Shown one piece after another: positions 53,876-64,000 of a DNA stretch of 64,000 bases (position 1 is its first letter; the number at the start of each line of letters is the position of its first letter). Source of the DNA: Samsonia erythrinae (lineage in GTDB: Bacteria > Pseudomonadota > Gammaproteobacteria > Enterobacterales > Enterobacteriaceae). The translations under genes and the position numbers were made by a program. The DNA is taken from positions 782,950-846,949 of the forward strand of contig NZ_SMBY01000001.1 of the NCBI RefSeq assembly GCF_004342665.1, in the 5' to 3' direction. The notes beneath the pieces are model-generated. The model had not been told where the DNA came from, searched no databases, and was given only the letters and a program-made list of their open reading frames with translations.

Positions 53876-55609
53876 ATGTTGTTATATAAGCGAAAAGTCG
53901 TCAGGCTGCTGTTAAGCGCAGGTTGTGTTTTTGCGGGTAGCCTGTCTCCTTCGTTTTCGGTGCTGGCAGCATCTCCGGCTGTCTCCGGTTTCTCGCAAAA
54001 TGCTGGCGCAGTTTCTGCAGGGGATAGCCGGGCGGCGCTTTTGGCGGCGTTGCCGAAGGGGATGATGCCGTACTATCTTTCCGAGCTGTCCTCGCTTTAT
54101 GCACAATACCAGATGCAACCGATGTGGGCGGATAATCGGGCGGTTCAGCAATTCCAGCAGCAGCTCGCCGAGCTGGCTATCGCGGGGGTACAGCCGCAGT
54201 TTTCGACGTGGGTGACCTGGTTGACCGATCCACAGGTAACGGGGTTCGCGCGTGATGTGGTGTTATCGGACGCGATGCTGGGCTATTTGCAGTTTGTTTC
54301 GGGAGTGGAGCGCAACGGTAACGATTGGCTGTACAGTAGCGTGCCTTATCGCCTGAGAGCGCCGGCGGCCAATATTGTCGATCGATGGCAGCAGGCGGTG
54401 AAATCCGGCACCGGAGCCGCTTTTGTCGTTTCTCTGGCGCCTCAGCATTCGCAATACGCCAAAATGCATGAGGCGCTCAAAACGATGCTGGCCGATAATC
54501 GCCCGTGGCCGAATCTGAATCTAACGGAGTCTCTGCGGCCTGAGCAGCAGAGTCGCGAGCTGGCGGTGCTGCGTGAAATTTTACAGCGTACCGGCATGTT
54601 GTCATCGACAGAAAATATCACGCTGTTTAACGAAAATGTCGCCGCGGCGCCGACAGTCACTGAACCGACGTCCGCCGTTGAAGACGTTGCCGCTTATGAC
54701 GAACGCTACACGGGCGAATTGGTTGAAGCCGTTAAGCGATTTCAGCACTGGCAAGGGCTGGAGAGTGACGGGATCATCGGTAAGCGCACGCGGGAGTGGC
54801 TCAATGTTTCGCCGCAAATGCGGGCGACACTGCTGGCGCTGAATATACAGCGTCTTCGTCTGTTGCCGGATAATGTCCACACCGGCATCTTGGTCAATAT
54901 CCCCAATTATTCGCTGATCTATTATCAGGATGGCGCTGAACGCCTGTCATCACGCGTCATCGTCGGGCAGCCCAGACGCAAGACGCCCTTGATGAGTAGT
55001 TCGCTGTATAACGTAGTGGTTAACCCGCCGTGGAATGTCCCGACGACGCTGACCCGGCAGGATATTATTCCGAAAGTCGTGCGCGATCCGGGCTATCTGG
55101 AGCGTCATGGTTATACGGTTTTGTCCAGTTGGGGGCAGGATGCCGAAGCGATCGATCCCGCGATGATCGATTGGCAGATGGTGGCGCCAGAGCGTTTTCC
55201 ATACCGTCTGCGTCAGGCGCCCGGCACGAATAATGCGCTTGGACGCTATAAATTTAATATGCCGAATTCGGAAGCGATTTATTTGCATGATACGCCGAAC
55301 CACAACCTGTTCCGGCGTGATATCCGTGCGCTCAGTTCTGGTTGCGTGCGCGTCAATAAAGCATCGGAACTGGCTGGTATGCTGTTGCAGGATGCGGGAT
55401 GGAATAGTAACCGCATTTCATCCACGCTGGATCAGGGGAATACCACCTATGTTTCAATGAAACACCGGATTCCGGTAAACCTTTATTATCTGACGGCGTG
55501 GGTGGCGGAAGATGGTCGCCCGCAGTTCCGTACAGATATTTACAATTATGATAATAGCGCGCGCGCTGGGGCGAAAGTGCTGCCCAGTGCGGGGTTATTG
55601 CTCCAGTAA
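53876..55609 (+). CDS. ldtD: L,D-transpeptidase LdtD (3-3 crosslinking)
   Basis: Periplasmic enzyme making 3-3 meso-DAP crosslinks in peptidoglycan; about 577 residues (E. coli 615). Signal peptide ([15 protein letters not shown]... then FSVLAA). N-terminal scaffold with PTYLSEL-like region [18 protein letters not shown]. Peptidoglycan-binding repeat [19 protein letters not shown], then the YkuD domain with [18 protein letters not shown] and the catalytic SGCVRV cysteine. I chose ATG 53876 with GGGGAT upstream; in-frame codons at 53837 and 53855 are possible. Confidence 0.93.
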   Translation: MLLYKRKVVRLLLSAGCVFAGSLSPSFSVLAASPAVSGFSQNAGAVSAGDSRAALLAALPKGMMPYYLSELSSLYAQYQMQPMWADNRAVQQFQQQLAELAIAGVQPQFSTWVTWLTDPQVTGFARDVVLSDAMLGYLQFVSGVERNGNDWLYSSVPYRLRAPAANIVDRWQQAVKSGTGAAFVVSLAPQHSQYAKMHEALKTMLADNRPWPNLNLTESLRPEQQSRELAVLREILQRTGMLSSTENITLFNENVAAAPTVTEPTSAVEDVAAYDERYTGELVEAVKRFQHWQGLESDGIIGKRTREWLNVSPQMRATLLALNIQRLRLLPDNVHTGILVNIPNYSLIYYQDGAERLSSRVIVGQPRRKTPLMSSSLYNVVVNPPWNVPTTLTRQDIIPKVVRDPGYLERHGYTVLSSWGQDAEAIDPAMIDWQMVAPERFPYRLRQAPGTNNALGRYKFNMPNSEAIYLHDTPNHNLFRRDIRALSSGCVRVNKASELAGMLLQDAGWNSNRISSTLDQGNTTYVSMKHRIPVNLYYLTAWVAEDGRPQFRTDIYNYDNSARAGAKVLPSAGLLLQ

Positions 55610-55787
55610 GTCTTGAAAATACGAGCATTAGGCGTATTGAAATTTTTGCGTTCTGTGGGGGAACGGTGCGATCTCCCGCAAACGTAGAAGCAAAGCGGGT
55701 TGACTCACTTTTCTCTGGCGGTTAAGGTTCAAAGCGGTGCATTTTGCGCCGCCTTTATACCGTTCTTTTAGCCTGGGTATTTGTTCT

Positions 55788-56336
55788 ATGGATCACATTG
55801 ACAATCATCGCCGTAAGTGGCTTGCGCTGGGCGGCGCCGCGTTGGGCATCGCACTGCTTCCCGGTCAGGCATTTGCGACGTTCTCTACGCCCCGACCGCG
55901 AATTCTGACGCTGAATAATCTGAATACGGGTGAACGACTAAAAGCAGAGTTCTTTGATGGCAAAGGCTATAACAAAGCAGAACTTTCCCGCCTGAATCAT
56001 TTTTTCCGCGACTATCGTGCCAATAAAGTTAAAACCATTGACCCACGACTGTTCGATCAGCTCTATCGTCTACAGGTCATGCTGGGAACCAACAAACCCG
56101 TACAGCTGATTTCTGGCTATCGCGCGCTGGATACCAATAATGAACTGCGTGCGCACAGACGGGGTGTGGCGAAGCAGAGTTACCATACGAAGGGGCAGGC
56201 GATGGATTTCCACATCGAAGGCGTTCAACTGGCAAATATTCGCAAAGCGGCTGTGAAGCTGCGTGCCGGCGGCGTTGGCTACTATCCACGCAGTAATTTC
56301 GTTCATATTGACACCGGCCCAGTCCGAACCTGGTAA
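55788..56336 (+). CDS. mepK: Murein DD/LD-endopeptidase MepK (Tat-exported)
   Basis: 182 residues, as E. coli YcbK. Twin-arginine signal HRRKWLALGGAALGIALLPG leads it to the periplasm by the Tat route. The peptidase M15-like fold is seen in QLISGYRALDTNNELRAH, the zinc motif SYHTKGQAMDFHIEG and the late NFVHIDTG. It cleaves 3-3 (and some 4-3) crosslinks, so LdtD and MepK next to each other form a making and breaking pair. ATG 55788; the frame is open upstream to 55737. Confidence 0.94.
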   Translation: MDHIDNHRRKWLALGGAALGIALLPGQAFATFSTPRPRILTLNNLNTGERLKAEFFDGKGYNKAELSRLNHFFRDYRANKVKTIDPRLFDQLYRLQVMLGTNKPVQLISGYRALDTNNELRAHRRGVAKQSYHTKGQAMDFHIEGVQLANIRKAAVKLRAGGVGYYPRSNFVHIDTGPVRTW

Positions 56337-56415
56337 TTCGCTATCGTCGCGCTAAGTTTTTGATCAGGCCCGCTCATCGCTAGCGGGTTGTTCAGCGTAT
56401 GCAACATGGAGTGGT

Positions 56416-57063
56416 ATGAAATATCAAATTGTCCCGGTGACGGCATTTAGTCAGAATTGCACGTTGTTATGGTGTGAAAAAACCAACGATGCGGCCATTG
56501 TTGATCCCGGTGGTGACGCGGAGAAAATTAAACGTGCCGTCGAGGATGCGGGAATTTCAATCAAGCAGATTTTACTGACGCACGGCCATCTGGATCACGT
56601 GGGGGCCGCAGCAGAATTGGCTGAGCATTATCAGGTTCCTATCGTTGGCCCACAGATTGACGATACTTTCTGGCTGGAAGGGTTGCCGGCGCAGAGTCGT
56701 ATGTTTGGTCTTGAAGAGTGTGCGCCGCTAACGCCATCGCGTTGGTTACAGGAAGGTGATGAAGTCAGGGTAGGTGAGACGACGTTGGCGGTTTTGCATT
56801 GTCCTGGTCACACGCCTGGGCACATTATCTTCTTTGATGCGCAATCGCGACTGGCTCAGGTGGGTGATGTCATTTTCAACGGTGGTGTCGGACGGAGTGA
56901 TTTCCCGCAGGGTAACCATCAGGCGCTGATTGCTTCCATCAAGGATAAGCTACTGCCGCTGGGGGATGATGTGACGTTTATTCCCGGGCATGGCCCGATG
57001 TCGACATTCGGGCACGAACGTCAGACAAATCCTTTCCTGCGTGAAGATGCCGCAATCTGGTAG
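56416..57063 (+). CDS. gloC: Hydroxyacylglutathione hydrolase GloC
   Basis: Type II glyoxalase of the metallo-beta-lactamase fold, 215 residues, as E. coli YcbL. The zinc motif [17 protein letters not shown] has the THxHxDH pattern (LTHGHLDH). Later ligands are in [32 protein letters not shown] and [14 protein letters not shown]. It splits S-lactoylglutathione. Its stop is followed by a shared terminator with convergent aspC. Confidence 0.95.
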   Translation: MKYQIVPVTAFSQNCTLLWCEKTNDAAIVDPGGDAEKIKRAVEDAGISIKQILLTHGHLDHVGAAAELAEHYQVPIVGPQIDDTFWLEGLPAQSRMFGLEECAPLTPSRWLQEGDEVRVGETTLAVLHCPGHTPGHIIFFDAQSRLAQVGDVIFNGGVGRSDFPQGNHQALIASIKDKLLPLGDDVTFIPGHGPMSTFGHERQTNPFLREDAAIW

Positions 57064-57097
57064 TTTGCCGCGTTTTTCATGAGCACAGGCAGAAACG

Positions 57098-57126
57098 AAA
57101 AAGCCGACACTCAGTGTCGGCTTTTT
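57098..57126. terminator. Bidirectional terminator between gloC and aspC
   Basis: AAAAAGCCGACAC, loop TCA, GTGTCGGCTTTTT: perfect 13-bp stem with A-rich and T-rich flanks, so it works on both strands. Confidence 0.9.
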
Positions 57127-57144
57127 CGATTGCAGAATGCGCAA

Positions 57145-58335
57145 TCAGAGTACGGCAACAATCGCTTCGCAAAGCGGCGCCATGTTTTCCGGTGTCATAC
57201 CGGCGACGTTAATACGACCAGAATTCACGGCATAGACGCCAAATTCATCGCGCAGGCGCAGAACCTGCTCTTTCGTCAAACCGCTGAATGAGAACATCCC
57301 GTTCTGCTCGATGATGAAAGAGAAATCCTGTTTTGCACCTTTTTCCTGTAGCGTGTTAACGAACAGCTGACGCATGCGTTGGATGCGTTCGCGCATCGCT
57401 GTCAATTCCTGTTCCCAAATGGCTTTTAACGCGTCGTTACCCAGGATCGTGGCAACAATGGCGGCACCGTGTGACGGCGGGTTGGAGTAGTTCGCGCGGA
57501 TGGCCGCTTTCACCTGGCTGAACGCGTTGTCGGCCGTTGCAGCATCGGCGGCGACCAGCGTACAGGCCCCGACACGCTCATTGTACAAACCAAAGTTCTT
57601 GGAATAGGAACTGCATACGATCAGTTCATCGTGAAGGGCAGCAAAAATGCGCAGACCTTCCGCATCTTCTTCTATGCCGCGAGCAAAGCCCTGATAGGCA
57701 AAGTCAAACAGCGGTAACCAGCCTTTCGCTACCGACAGTTCGGCCAGTTTAGTCCATTGCTCAGCCGTAGGATCGATACCTGTAGGATTATGGCAGCAGC
57801 CGTGGAACAACACGACGTCACCCGCCTGCGCGGCGTTCAGGCTGGTGAGCAAGCCATCAAAGTCGAGTGCATGGTTGGCGGCATCATAGTAATTGTATTC
57901 GCACACATCCAGACCGACAGCGGAGAAAACATTCTTATGGTTAGGCCAGGTAGGGTTACTGATCCAAATGCGCTTTGCAGAGGTCTGATGAGCGATGAAA
58001 TCCGCGGCCACGCGTAAGGCCCCGGTACCGCCAGGCGTTTGAGCGGTGCGGGCTCGTTTGTTCGCAATAATGGCATTCTGCTGACCAAATAATAGTGTCT
58101 GCGTGCACTGACCGAAAGCCGGTAAACCGTCAATACCCAGATAGTTTTTGGTATTTTCATTTTCCAGCAGAAAGTGTTCTGCTTTTTTTACGCTCGTCAG
58201 AACCGGCGTTTTACCGGTTTCATCTTTGTAAACGCCAATCCCCAGATTGATTTTATTCGTACGATCGTCGGCGCGAAAAAGATCGGTCAGCCCGAGAATA
58301 GGATCGGCTGGTGCAGCAGAAATATTTTCAAACAT
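57145..58335 (-). CDS. aspC: Aspartate aminotransferase
   Basis: PLP enzyme exchanging aspartate and 2-oxoglutarate for oxaloacetate and glutamate. 396 residues, the same as E. coli. PLP lysine in [15 protein letters not shown]; cofactor strand [10 protein letters not shown] and [11 protein letters not shown]. The ATG 58335 gives [16 protein letters not shown]; the frame runs upstream to 58404 but that is not part of the family. Converges on gloC. Confidence 0.97.
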   Translation of the reverse strand: MFENISAAPADPILGLTDLFRADDRTNKINLGIGVYKDETGKTPVLTSVKKAEHFLLENENTKNYLGIDGLPAFGQCTQTLLFGQQNAIIANKRARTAQTPGGTGALRVAADFIAHQTSAKRIWISNPTWPNHKNVFSAVGLDVCEYNYYDAANHALDFDGLLTSLNAAQAGDVVLFHGCCHNPTGIDPTAEQWTKLAELSVAKGWLPLFDFAYQGFARGIEEDAEGLRIFAALHDELIVCSSYSKNFGLYNERVGACTLVAADAATADNAFSQVKAAIRANYSNPPSHGAAIVATILGNDALKAIWEQELTAMRERIQRMRQLFVNTLQEKGAKQDFSFIIEQNGMFSFSGLTKEQVLRLRDEFGVYAVNSGRINVAGMTPENMAPLCEAIVAVL

Positions 58336-58510
58336 TGCCAGAATGTTCCATAACTGAGAAGAAATAAGAATTCTCAGAGTACCGTCAGGCGCGGGCTTTG
58401 CCAACCGTTGCTCATAAAAAGAAGCTGAAATAACAGAGAGAACGAAAGAGACGAAATAAACGACTGCTTACAGCGTGATAATTGGCGCAGCGTGAGGAAA
58501 AACAGAAACA

Positions 58511-58541
58511 AAAAAAGACAGAGCCAAAGCTCTGTCTTTTT
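58511..58541 (-). terminator. Terminator of the porin gene
   Basis: AAAAAGACAGAGC, loop CAAA, GCTCTGTCTTTTT: perfect stem, active on the minus strand after ompF. Confidence 0.9.
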
Positions 58542-58579
58542 ATGCAATACGAACGATTAACTCGTTACGTCATGCTCAC

Positions 58580-59683
58580 TTAGAACTGGTAAATGATACC
58601 TACGTCAACGCGATCGCCGTAGTTGCTGGTTCTGCTACGATAATCGCTGTCGTCATCCAGCAGATCGATATCGTATTCAGCATAGGCAGAGAAGTTTTTG
58701 TTGAACGCATAAGTGCCGCCGACGCTGACATACTGTACAGAGTAGTCATTGGCACGGGTGCTGTTGATACCGCTTTCAACTTTGTCTTTTCTGGAAACAT
58801 AAGCCAGTTGAGGAGTCAGACCGAAGTCGAAGGTGTACTGAGCAACGGCTTCGAAGATTTGGCTCTTATCGGCGATGGTTTTAGTATCCGCGTCGCTATA
58901 GCCCGTTCTGAAGAAGTTACGACCTTCGCCATAGGTGGCAGCCAGATAGACGTTGTTGGCATCATATTTCACGCCGGTCGTCCAGATTTCTGCTCTGCGA
59001 CCTTTGCCATCGTTTTGTTGGTTCAGCGTACGCTTATAAGAAGCGTAAGAACCGACGAAGCTCAGACCGATGTCTGTGTCATAAGACAGAGAAGTACCCC
59101 AAGCGTCGCCGTGCTGGCGATCGATACGGGTGGTGCCGTTATCCTGATCTTTGGCAACATACTGCAAACCGAAGTTCAGGCCGTCCACCAGACCAAAGAA
59201 GTTGTTGTTACGGTAAGTTGCTGCGTTACCGGTACGGCCAGTCAGCGTATCAGTGATAGACGATTCACCGCCGTTTTCTGGCAGGACGTCGGTATAAGCC
59301 AGACCGTCGTAGGCAATACCCAGGTTACGACCATAGTCGAAAGAACCAAAATCGCCGAATTTCAGACCGGCAAAAGCGTAGCGGGTTTTGCTGTCAGAAC
59401 CGTCAGTTTCACTTTCCGGAACGCTGCCGTCGAATTGGTATTCAAAACGACCATAACCAGTCAGTTCGTTAGAGATTTGAGTTTCACCTTTGAAGCCCAG
59501 ACGAGCATAGGTGTTATCGCTGTTTGTATCGTCTTCAAAACTAGAATTGAACGTATAGCCTGCATGCACACGACCATTCAGATCCAGCTTGTTGCCATCT
59601 TTGTTATAGACTTCTGCGGCGTTTGCTGCGCCTGCGGCTAACAGAGCTGGGATTACTACTGCAAGAATATTGCGTTTCATCAT
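58580..59683 (-). CDS. ompF: Outer-membrane general porin OmpF
   Basis: 16-stranded trimeric porin, 367 residues. Signal peptide MMKRNILAVVIPALLAAGAANA, mature start AEVYNKDGNKLDLNGRV, terminal phenylalanine (VGIIYQF), and the loop-3 region VLPENGGESSITDTLTGRTG. Two start codons lie together (59683 and 59680); the first gives MMKRN as in E. coli, with GAGGG upstream. The gene lies between aspC and asnS exactly as ompF does in E. coli, so I use that name although porin paralogues are close. Confidence 0.93.
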   Translation of the reverse strand: MMKRNILAVVIPALLAAGAANAAEVYNKDGNKLDLNGRVHAGYTFNSSFEDDTNSDNTYARLGFKGETQISNELTGYGRFEYQFDGSVPESETDGSDSKTRYAFAGLKFGDFGSFDYGRNLGIAYDGLAYTDVLPENGGESSITDTLTGRTGNAATYRNNNFFGLVDGLNFGLQYVAKDQDNGTTRIDRQHGDAWGTSLSYDTDIGLSFVGSYASYKRTLNQQNDGKGRRAEIWTTGVKYDANNVYLAATYGEGRNFFRTGYSDADTKTIADKSQIFEAVAQYTFDFGLTPQLAYVSRKDKVESGINSTRANDYSVQYVSVGGTYAFNKNFSAYAEYDIDLLDDDSDYRSRTSNYGDRVDVGIIYQF

Positions 59684-59840
59684 TATTACCCTCATTGGTG
59701 TTATTTAGACACCTGCCACTGCCATAAACAATTCTTTACGGAACCATTCCTGAAAGTTTGGTGTCTTCCTGTGTCTGAACGCAGTTTTCCATTCACTCGG
59801 CTGTTAATCCACCCTAAAGATGCTACAAACTTCTTAATCA

Positions 59841-59880
59841 GGTAACAAATGGAAAAAATGTGTTTCTAAATGTAAAAATC
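59841..59880 (-). promoter_or_regulatory. Probable OmpR binding region of ompF
   Basis: On the minus strand, tandem T-rich / AC units (TTTTTACATTTAGAAACAC, then CATTTGTTACC) correspond in order and spacing to the E. coli ompF upstream OmpR boxes (TTTACTTTTGGTTACATATT). It is about 160 bases before the start. The boxes are judged from similarity only. Confidence 0.5.
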
Positions 59881-59910
59881 AGGGAACTTTGTGAGGTATA
59901 ACAAAAATTC

Positions 59911-59945
59911 AAAAAAAAGAGCCGGGAGACCCGACTCTTCTTTTC
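59911..59945 (-). terminator. Terminator of asnS
   Basis: On the minus strand, AAGAGTCGGG, loop TCTC, CCGGCTCTT then TTTTTTT; one G-T mismatch. It lies just after the asnS stop and upstream of the ompF control region. Confidence 0.8.
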
Positions 59946-59978
59946 TACATATTTGTTTTACTTATATTAAATTTTTAT

Positions 59979-61379
59979 TTAGAAACTGGCATTTCTCGGC
60001 GTGCGTGGGAAAGGGATCACGTCGCGCACATTTTGTACACCGGTAACATAGGCGATTAATCGTTCGAAGCCTAATCCGAAACCCGAATGTGGGATGGTGC
60101 CGTAGCGGCGCAGATCACGATACCACCAGTAATCTTCCTGATTAAGCCCCATCTCTTCCAGACGACTATCCAACTGCGCCAGTCGCTCTTCACGCTGGGA
60201 ACCGCCGATGATTTCGCCGATTCCCGGCGCCAGAACATCCATCGCGGCGACGGTTTTGCCGTCGTCGTTCATGCGCATGTAGAAGGCTTTGATGTCTTTC
60301 GGATAGTTTTTAACCACAACCGGGGCTTTGAAGTGTTTCTCCGCCAGATAGCGCTCATGTTCTGAGGAGAGATCCACGCCCCAGTAAACCGGGTTCTCGA
60401 ACGTTTGTCCGCAGTTCAGCAGGATGTCCACGGCATCGGTGTAATCCACCTGCGCGAAATCAGAGCTGATGAATTTTTCCAGCCGGGTGACCGCGTCTTT
60501 ATCGACCCGCTCGGCAAAAAACGCCATGTCGTCCGCGCGTTCATCCAGTACAGCCTTGAAAACGTATTTCAGCAGATTTTCAGCCAATCCGGCAATATCA
60601 TCCAGAGAGGCGAACGCCACTTCCGGCTCGATCATCCAAAATTCGGCCAGGTGACGGCTGGTATTGGAATTCTCCGCGCGGAAAGTCGGGCCAAATGTAT
60701 ACACCTTGGACAGCGCACAGGCATACGTTTCCCCATTTAACTGACCCGATACGGTAAGAAACGCTTCCTTACCGAAGAAATCTTCGCTGAAATCGACCTT
60801 GCCTTGCTCGGTACGCGGCAGGTTTTCCAGATCGAGCGTGGACACGCGGAACATTTCACCAGCGCCTTCGGTATCCGATGCGGTAATCAGCGGCGTCGAC
60901 ACCCAGAAATAGCCGTTCTCGTGGAAGAAGCGATGAATCGCCTGCGCCAGCGTATGGCGCACGCGCGCAACCGCCCCGATAAGGTTAGTGCGCGGACGTA
61001 GGTGTGCCACTTCACGCAGGTATTCGATACTGTGACGTTTCGCCGCCATCGGGTAGGTGTCGGGGTCGTCAACCCAGCCCACAACGTTAACGCGGGTCGC
61101 TTGCAGCTCAAAGCTCTGACCCTCACCCGGTGACGCGACAACATTTCCGGTGATTTCAACCGAACAGCCGGTCGTCAGGTGCAGGACGTCATTCTGGTAA
61201 TTAGAGAGATTATTATTAACAACAGCCTGTAATGGATTAAAGCAGGAGCCGTCATAAACGGCGATAAAGGAGATACCGGCTTTAGAATCTCTCCGGGTAC
61301 GTACCCAGCCGCGCACGGTGACTTCACTGTCAACGGCAACACGGCCTTGCAGTACATCGACTACAGGCACTACGCTCAT
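59979..61379 (-). CDS. asnS: Asparaginyl-tRNA synthetase
   Basis: Class IIb synthetase, 466 residues, as in E. coli. The N-terminal OB fold ([20 protein letters not shown]) binds the anticodon. Motif 2 is in [27 protein letters not shown] and motif 3 in [15 protein letters not shown] near the end. Start [17 protein letters not shown]. Confidence 0.98.
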   Translation of the reverse strand: MSVVPVVDVLQGRVAVDSEVTVRGWVRTRRDSKAGISFIAVYDGSCFNPLQAVVNNNLSNYQNDVLHLTTGCSVEITGNVVASPGEGQSFELQATRVNVVGWVDDPDTYPMAAKRHSIEYLREVAHLRPRTNLIGAVARVRHTLAQAIHRFFHENGYFWVSTPLITASDTEGAGEMFRVSTLDLENLPRTEQGKVDFSEDFFGKEAFLTVSGQLNGETYACALSKVYTFGPTFRAENSNTSRHLAEFWMIEPEVAFASLDDIAGLAENLLKYVFKAVLDERADDMAFFAERVDKDAVTRLEKFISSDFAQVDYTDAVDILLNCGQTFENPVYWGVDLSSEHERYLAEKHFKAPVVVKNYPKDIKAFYMRMNDDGKTVAAMDVLAPGIGEIIGGSQREERLAQLDSRLEEMGLNQEDYWWYRDLRRYGTIPHSGFGLGFERLIAYVTGVQNVRDVIPFPRTPRNASF

Positions 61380-61573
61380 AAAATTCTCTCTTTTAATTAA
61401 TCGTGTTTAAGAAATAGATCGTGTTTAAACGGTAAATGGCCCAAATCCGGGCCATTAACTATGTTACTTGCGATGCAACAGGACACAAGCAGAAATCGCC
61501 GGAACAGCGCGAAGTTTTCGCGCATTGCGGCGAATCTGCTGTAAAGTTAGCCAATGCCTGTGGTAAGCGGGTA

Positions 61574-62779
61574 TCAACTGGCCTTTTTCACGCGGGGTAA
61601 ATCAAACGCCTTGCGCAACTCACACACGAAATTCTGATCCTGACAGATCGTTTTGCCCGGACTATCGGAGAGTTTCGCCACCGGCTTGCCGTTACATTCC
61701 ACCAGCTTGATCACGATATTCAGCGGCTTCACGCCGGGAATATCGCACGTCAGCCGCGTACCGATGCCGAACACCAGATTCACGCGCTGCCAGAAATGAC
61801 GGTACAGCGCCAGCGCTTTATCCAGATTCAGATTATCGGAAAAGACCAGCGTTTTGCTCATTGGATCGATATTCAGGCGCTGATAGTGTGCAATGGCTTT
61901 CTCTCCCCAATCGATGGGATCGCCGGAATCGTGACGCAGCCCCTGATAGGCTTCGGCGAACGGTAAATCGAAATCGCGCAGGAAGGCATCCATAGTAATG
62001 CAGTCGGTCAGCGCGATCCCCAAATGCGCGGGATATTCTTGCAGCCACATTTGCAGCGCGGCGCGCTGGCTATTTGCCAACGTCGGGCTGATCTGCTGGT
62101 GCGCCTGAAACCACTCATGCGCCTGCGTGCCGACAGGGGTAATGCCCAAACGACGCGCCAGATCGTAATTACTGGTGCCGATGAAATGAGGTAATTCGGC
62201 CTTGAGGGTTGTGACAATCGTCTGCTGGACTTCACGTGAGAAGCGGCGACGTGTGCCAAAGTCCATCAATTTGAATGGCGTGAGATCGACATCCCCACTC
62301 TTGTGGCGGAACGCCTCCAGCGAGGTTGAAAGCTGAGCGACAGCCTGTTCAGTCGTAACGTCTGGCGAGCGGTGGCGATGGACGACTTCACTGATCACCG
62401 CTAACAGCGGGACTTCCCATAAAATCACCTCACGCCACGGCCCGGCGATACGGATATCCAGCTTGCCGGCATTATTCCTAATGATGACCTGCTGTGGGTT
62501 AAAGCGGAAGCTCCGCAGCCAGTGAAGATAATCCTGCTTAAAGAAGGGCAGGGAAGAAAGATAGAGAAATTCGTCATCGCGCAATGACAAGAAACGCATC
62601 AGGTCAACCTGGTGGGCGATCTCATCGGCATAGGCGCCTAATAACTCATCACCACGGCAGCGAAATTCAGCCGCAACGTCAACGTCATAATAATGATGGT
62701 ATACCGCCTGCTGCATATGCAGCTTGTAGGCATCGGTATCCAGTAATGAGTGCAGAATCGGGGAAGTGTGCGAAGTCAT
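61574..62779 (-). CDS. pncB: Nicotinate phosphoribosyltransferase
   Basis: Joins nicotinate and PRPP to make nicotinate mononucleotide in NAD salvage. 401 residues (E. coli 400). Conserved segments are [18 protein letters not shown] at the start, [36 protein letters not shown] with the catalytic histidine, and [18 protein letters not shown]. Divergent from pepN. Confidence 0.97.
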   Translation of the reverse strand: MTSHTSPILHSLLDTDAYKLHMQQAVYHHYYDVDVAAEFRCRGDELLGAYADEIAHQVDLMRFLSLRDDEFLYLSSLPFFKQDYLHWLRSFRFNPQQVIIRNNAGKLDIRIAGPWREVILWEVPLLAVISEVVHRHRSPDVTTEQAVAQLSTSLEAFRHKSGDVDLTPFKLMDFGTRRRFSREVQQTIVTTLKAELPHFIGTSNYDLARRLGITPVGTQAHEWFQAHQQISPTLANSQRAALQMWLQEYPAHLGIALTDCITMDAFLRDFDLPFAEAYQGLRHDSGDPIDWGEKAIAHYQRLNIDPMSKTLVFSDNLNLDKALALYRHFWQRVNLVFGIGTRLTCDIPGVKPLNIVIKLVECNGKPVAKLSDSPGKTICQDQNFVCELRKAFDLPRVKKAS

Positions 62780-62830
62780 AATGCGTTACAGCATCCTCGT
62801 TAGATGCATATCCACCATCGGGACAATCAG

Positions 62831-62853
62831 CAAGGTTTGATCAGTATACCTTG
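62831..62853. promoter_or_regulatory. Dyad in the pncB/pepN divergent region
   Basis: CAAGGT (62831-62836) and ACCTTG (62848-62853) are inverse complements around 11 bases. The minus strand also has TATACT here, which would be a fair -10 for pncB. It does not match the NadR box known to me, so the regulator is open. Confidence 0.3.
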
Positions 62854-63010
62854 ATTATCTTCTTATTACATTATGACAACATAGCCAGATGTGCGCCGGT
62901 GAGGCGAGTGAACGGCGGGCGCCGATGATCCGCATGTTTTTGTCGTGGTAACATTGGGGAGACAAGCCTAGACTGGAACTTTGATGCTGATAACGAGGTG
63001 GAAACTTTAT

Positions 63011-64000
63011 ATGAATCAACAGCCGCAAATAAAATATCGCCATGACTACCGGGCGCCGGATTATACCATTACCGACATTGCACTGGATTTCGATCTTCAT
63101 GCAGACAAAACCCGGGTGAAAGCGGTTAGTCAGGTGGTGTTACAGGGAGAGCAGGGCGCGCCGTTGAAGCTGGATGGAGAGGGGCTAACGCTGATTAGCC
63201 TGAGCGTTGATGGTCTGCCGTGGACGCACTATCAGCAACAGCGTGATGGCCTGCTCCTGACGCAATTGCCTGCTCGTTTTACGCTCAGCATTGAAACGGA
63301 AATCAATCCGGCAACGAATAGCGCGCTGGAAGGGTTATATCAATCCGGCGACGCGTTGTGCACACAGTGCGAGGCCGAAGGTTTCCGCCATATTACCTAT
63401 TATCTCGACAGGCCGGATGTGCTGGCGAAATTCACGACGCGGATTACAGCGGATAAAGCTCGTTACCCTTATTTGCTTTCGAATGGTAATCGCATGGCGC
63501 AGGGGGAACTGGACGATGGGCGTCATTGGGTTGAATGGCAGGATCCGTTCCCGAAACCCGCTTACCTGTTTGCGCTGGTGGCCGGCGATTTTGATGTCCT
63601 TCAGGATCGCTTTACCACTCGCTCTGGCCGTGATGTCGCGCTGGAGCTGTATGTCGATCGCGGCAATCTGGATCGTGCCGGTTGGGCGATGACCTCGCTG
63701 AAAAATGCGATGAAATGGGACGAAGAACGTTTCGGTCTGGAATACGATCTCGACATTTATATGATCGTCGCCGTTGATTTCTTCAACATGGGGGCGATGG
63801 AAAACAAAGGGCTGAACGTATTCAACTCTAAATATGTGCTGGCCAAGGCGGAAACCGCCACGGATCAAGACTACCTGAACATTGAAGCCGTGATCGGCCA
63901 TGAATATTTTCACAACTGGACGGGCAACCGCGTCACCTGCCGCGACTGGTTCCAACTGAGCCTGAAAGAAGGGTTGACGGTGTTCCGCGATCAGGAGTTC
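63011..64000 (+). CDS. pepN: Aminopeptidase N, 5' part (3' end outside window)
   Basis: M1-family zinc aminopeptidase with broad specificity in the cytosol. The frame is open from ATG 63011 to the end of the window, 330 codons of the usual about 870. The N-terminal beta domain is followed by the substrate-recognition motif GAMEN at residues 261-265 and the zinc motif HEYFH at 297-301 (VIGHEYFHNWTGN). Start MNQQPQIKYRHDYRAPDY has GAGGTGG upstream. Confidence 0.97.
   Translation, partial: MNQQPQIKYRHDYRAPDYTITDIALDFDLHADKTRVKAVSQVVLQGEQGAPLKLDGEGLTLISLSVDGLPWTHYQQQRDGLLLTQLPARFTLSIETEINPATNSALEGLYQSGDALCTQCEAEGFRHITYYLDRPDVLAKFTTRITADKARYPYLLSNGNRMAQGELDDGRHWVEWQDPFPKPAYLFALVAGDFDVLQDRFTTRSGRDVALELYVDRGNLDRAGWAMTSLKNAMKWDEERFGLEYDLDIYMIVAVDFFNMGAMENKGLNVFNSKYVLAKAETATDQDYLNIEAVIGHEYFHNWTGNRVTCRDWFQLSLKEGLTVFRDQEF

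Overview
This 64 kb window is a chromosomal segment of an enterobacterium. Gene content, protein sequences and gene order follow the Escherichia coli serS to pepN region closely: serS-ycaD, pflA-pflB-focA-ycaO, serC-aroA-cmk-rpsA-ihfB, comEC-msbA-lpxK-ycaR-kdsB-ycbJ-elyC-cmoM-mukFEB-ldtD-mepK-gloC-aspC-ompF-asnS-pncB-pepN. The sequence differences, the his block placed after ihfB and a siderophore uptake cassette suggest a soft-rot type member (Pectobacterium or a relative). The genus is an inference, not something the sequence proves. I saw no rRNA, tRNA, CRISPR array, IS element or prophage.

Layout. (1) 1-2501: 3' part of serS and the MFS transporter ycaD. (2) 2487-7730: an accessory cassette, absent from this place in E. 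coli, made of a LysR regulator divergent from an operon for an NCS1 (cytosine-permease-like) transporter, a DUF917 protein and a short hydantoinase/oxoprolinase subunit A. It looks like an uptake and breakdown module for a cyclic amide or ureide, and it is the least characterised part of the window. (3) 7793-14199: the anaerobic formate block on the minus strand (ycaO, focA, pflB, pflA). (4) 14524-20022: serC-aroA, cmk, rpsA, ihfB. (5) 20104-27405: the complete histidine operon hisLGDCBHAFI on the minus strand, with promoter, leader peptide and attenuator. (6) 27676-37457: yeeZ, ycgR (behind a near-consensus flagellar sigma-28 promoter), plaP, sbcB, a Fur-box-preceded four-gene siderophore ABC importer, and tmaR. 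Genes matching blocks 5 and 6 lie together near the his region in E. coli but here sit between ihfB and comEC. (7) 37792-49025: comEC, the lipid A/KDO genes msbA, lpxK, ycaR and kdsB, then ycbJ, elyC, cmoM, mukF and mukE. (8) 49045-57063: mukB and the cell-wall enzymes ldtD and mepK, then gloC. (9) 57145-64000: aspC, ompF, asnS and pncB on the minus strand and the 5' third of pepN.

How the genes work together. PflA activates PflB to make formate, which FocA exports. HisG to HisIE carry PRPP and ATP to histidine under attenuation by a six-histidine leader peptide. MsbA and LpxK act in lipid A assembly and KdsB activates KDO. MukF, MukE and MukB form one condensin and are translationally coupled to cmoM. 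YcgR links c-di-GMP to the flagellar motor.

Points worth a second look are the LysR/NCS1/DUF917/HyuA cassette with a 34-bp palindrome in its control region, a long operator-like inverted repeat just upstream of serC, a 70-codon open frame that overlaps the start of plaP, a possible small RNA after ycgR, and a 14-bp perfect inverted repeat between pflB and pflA.
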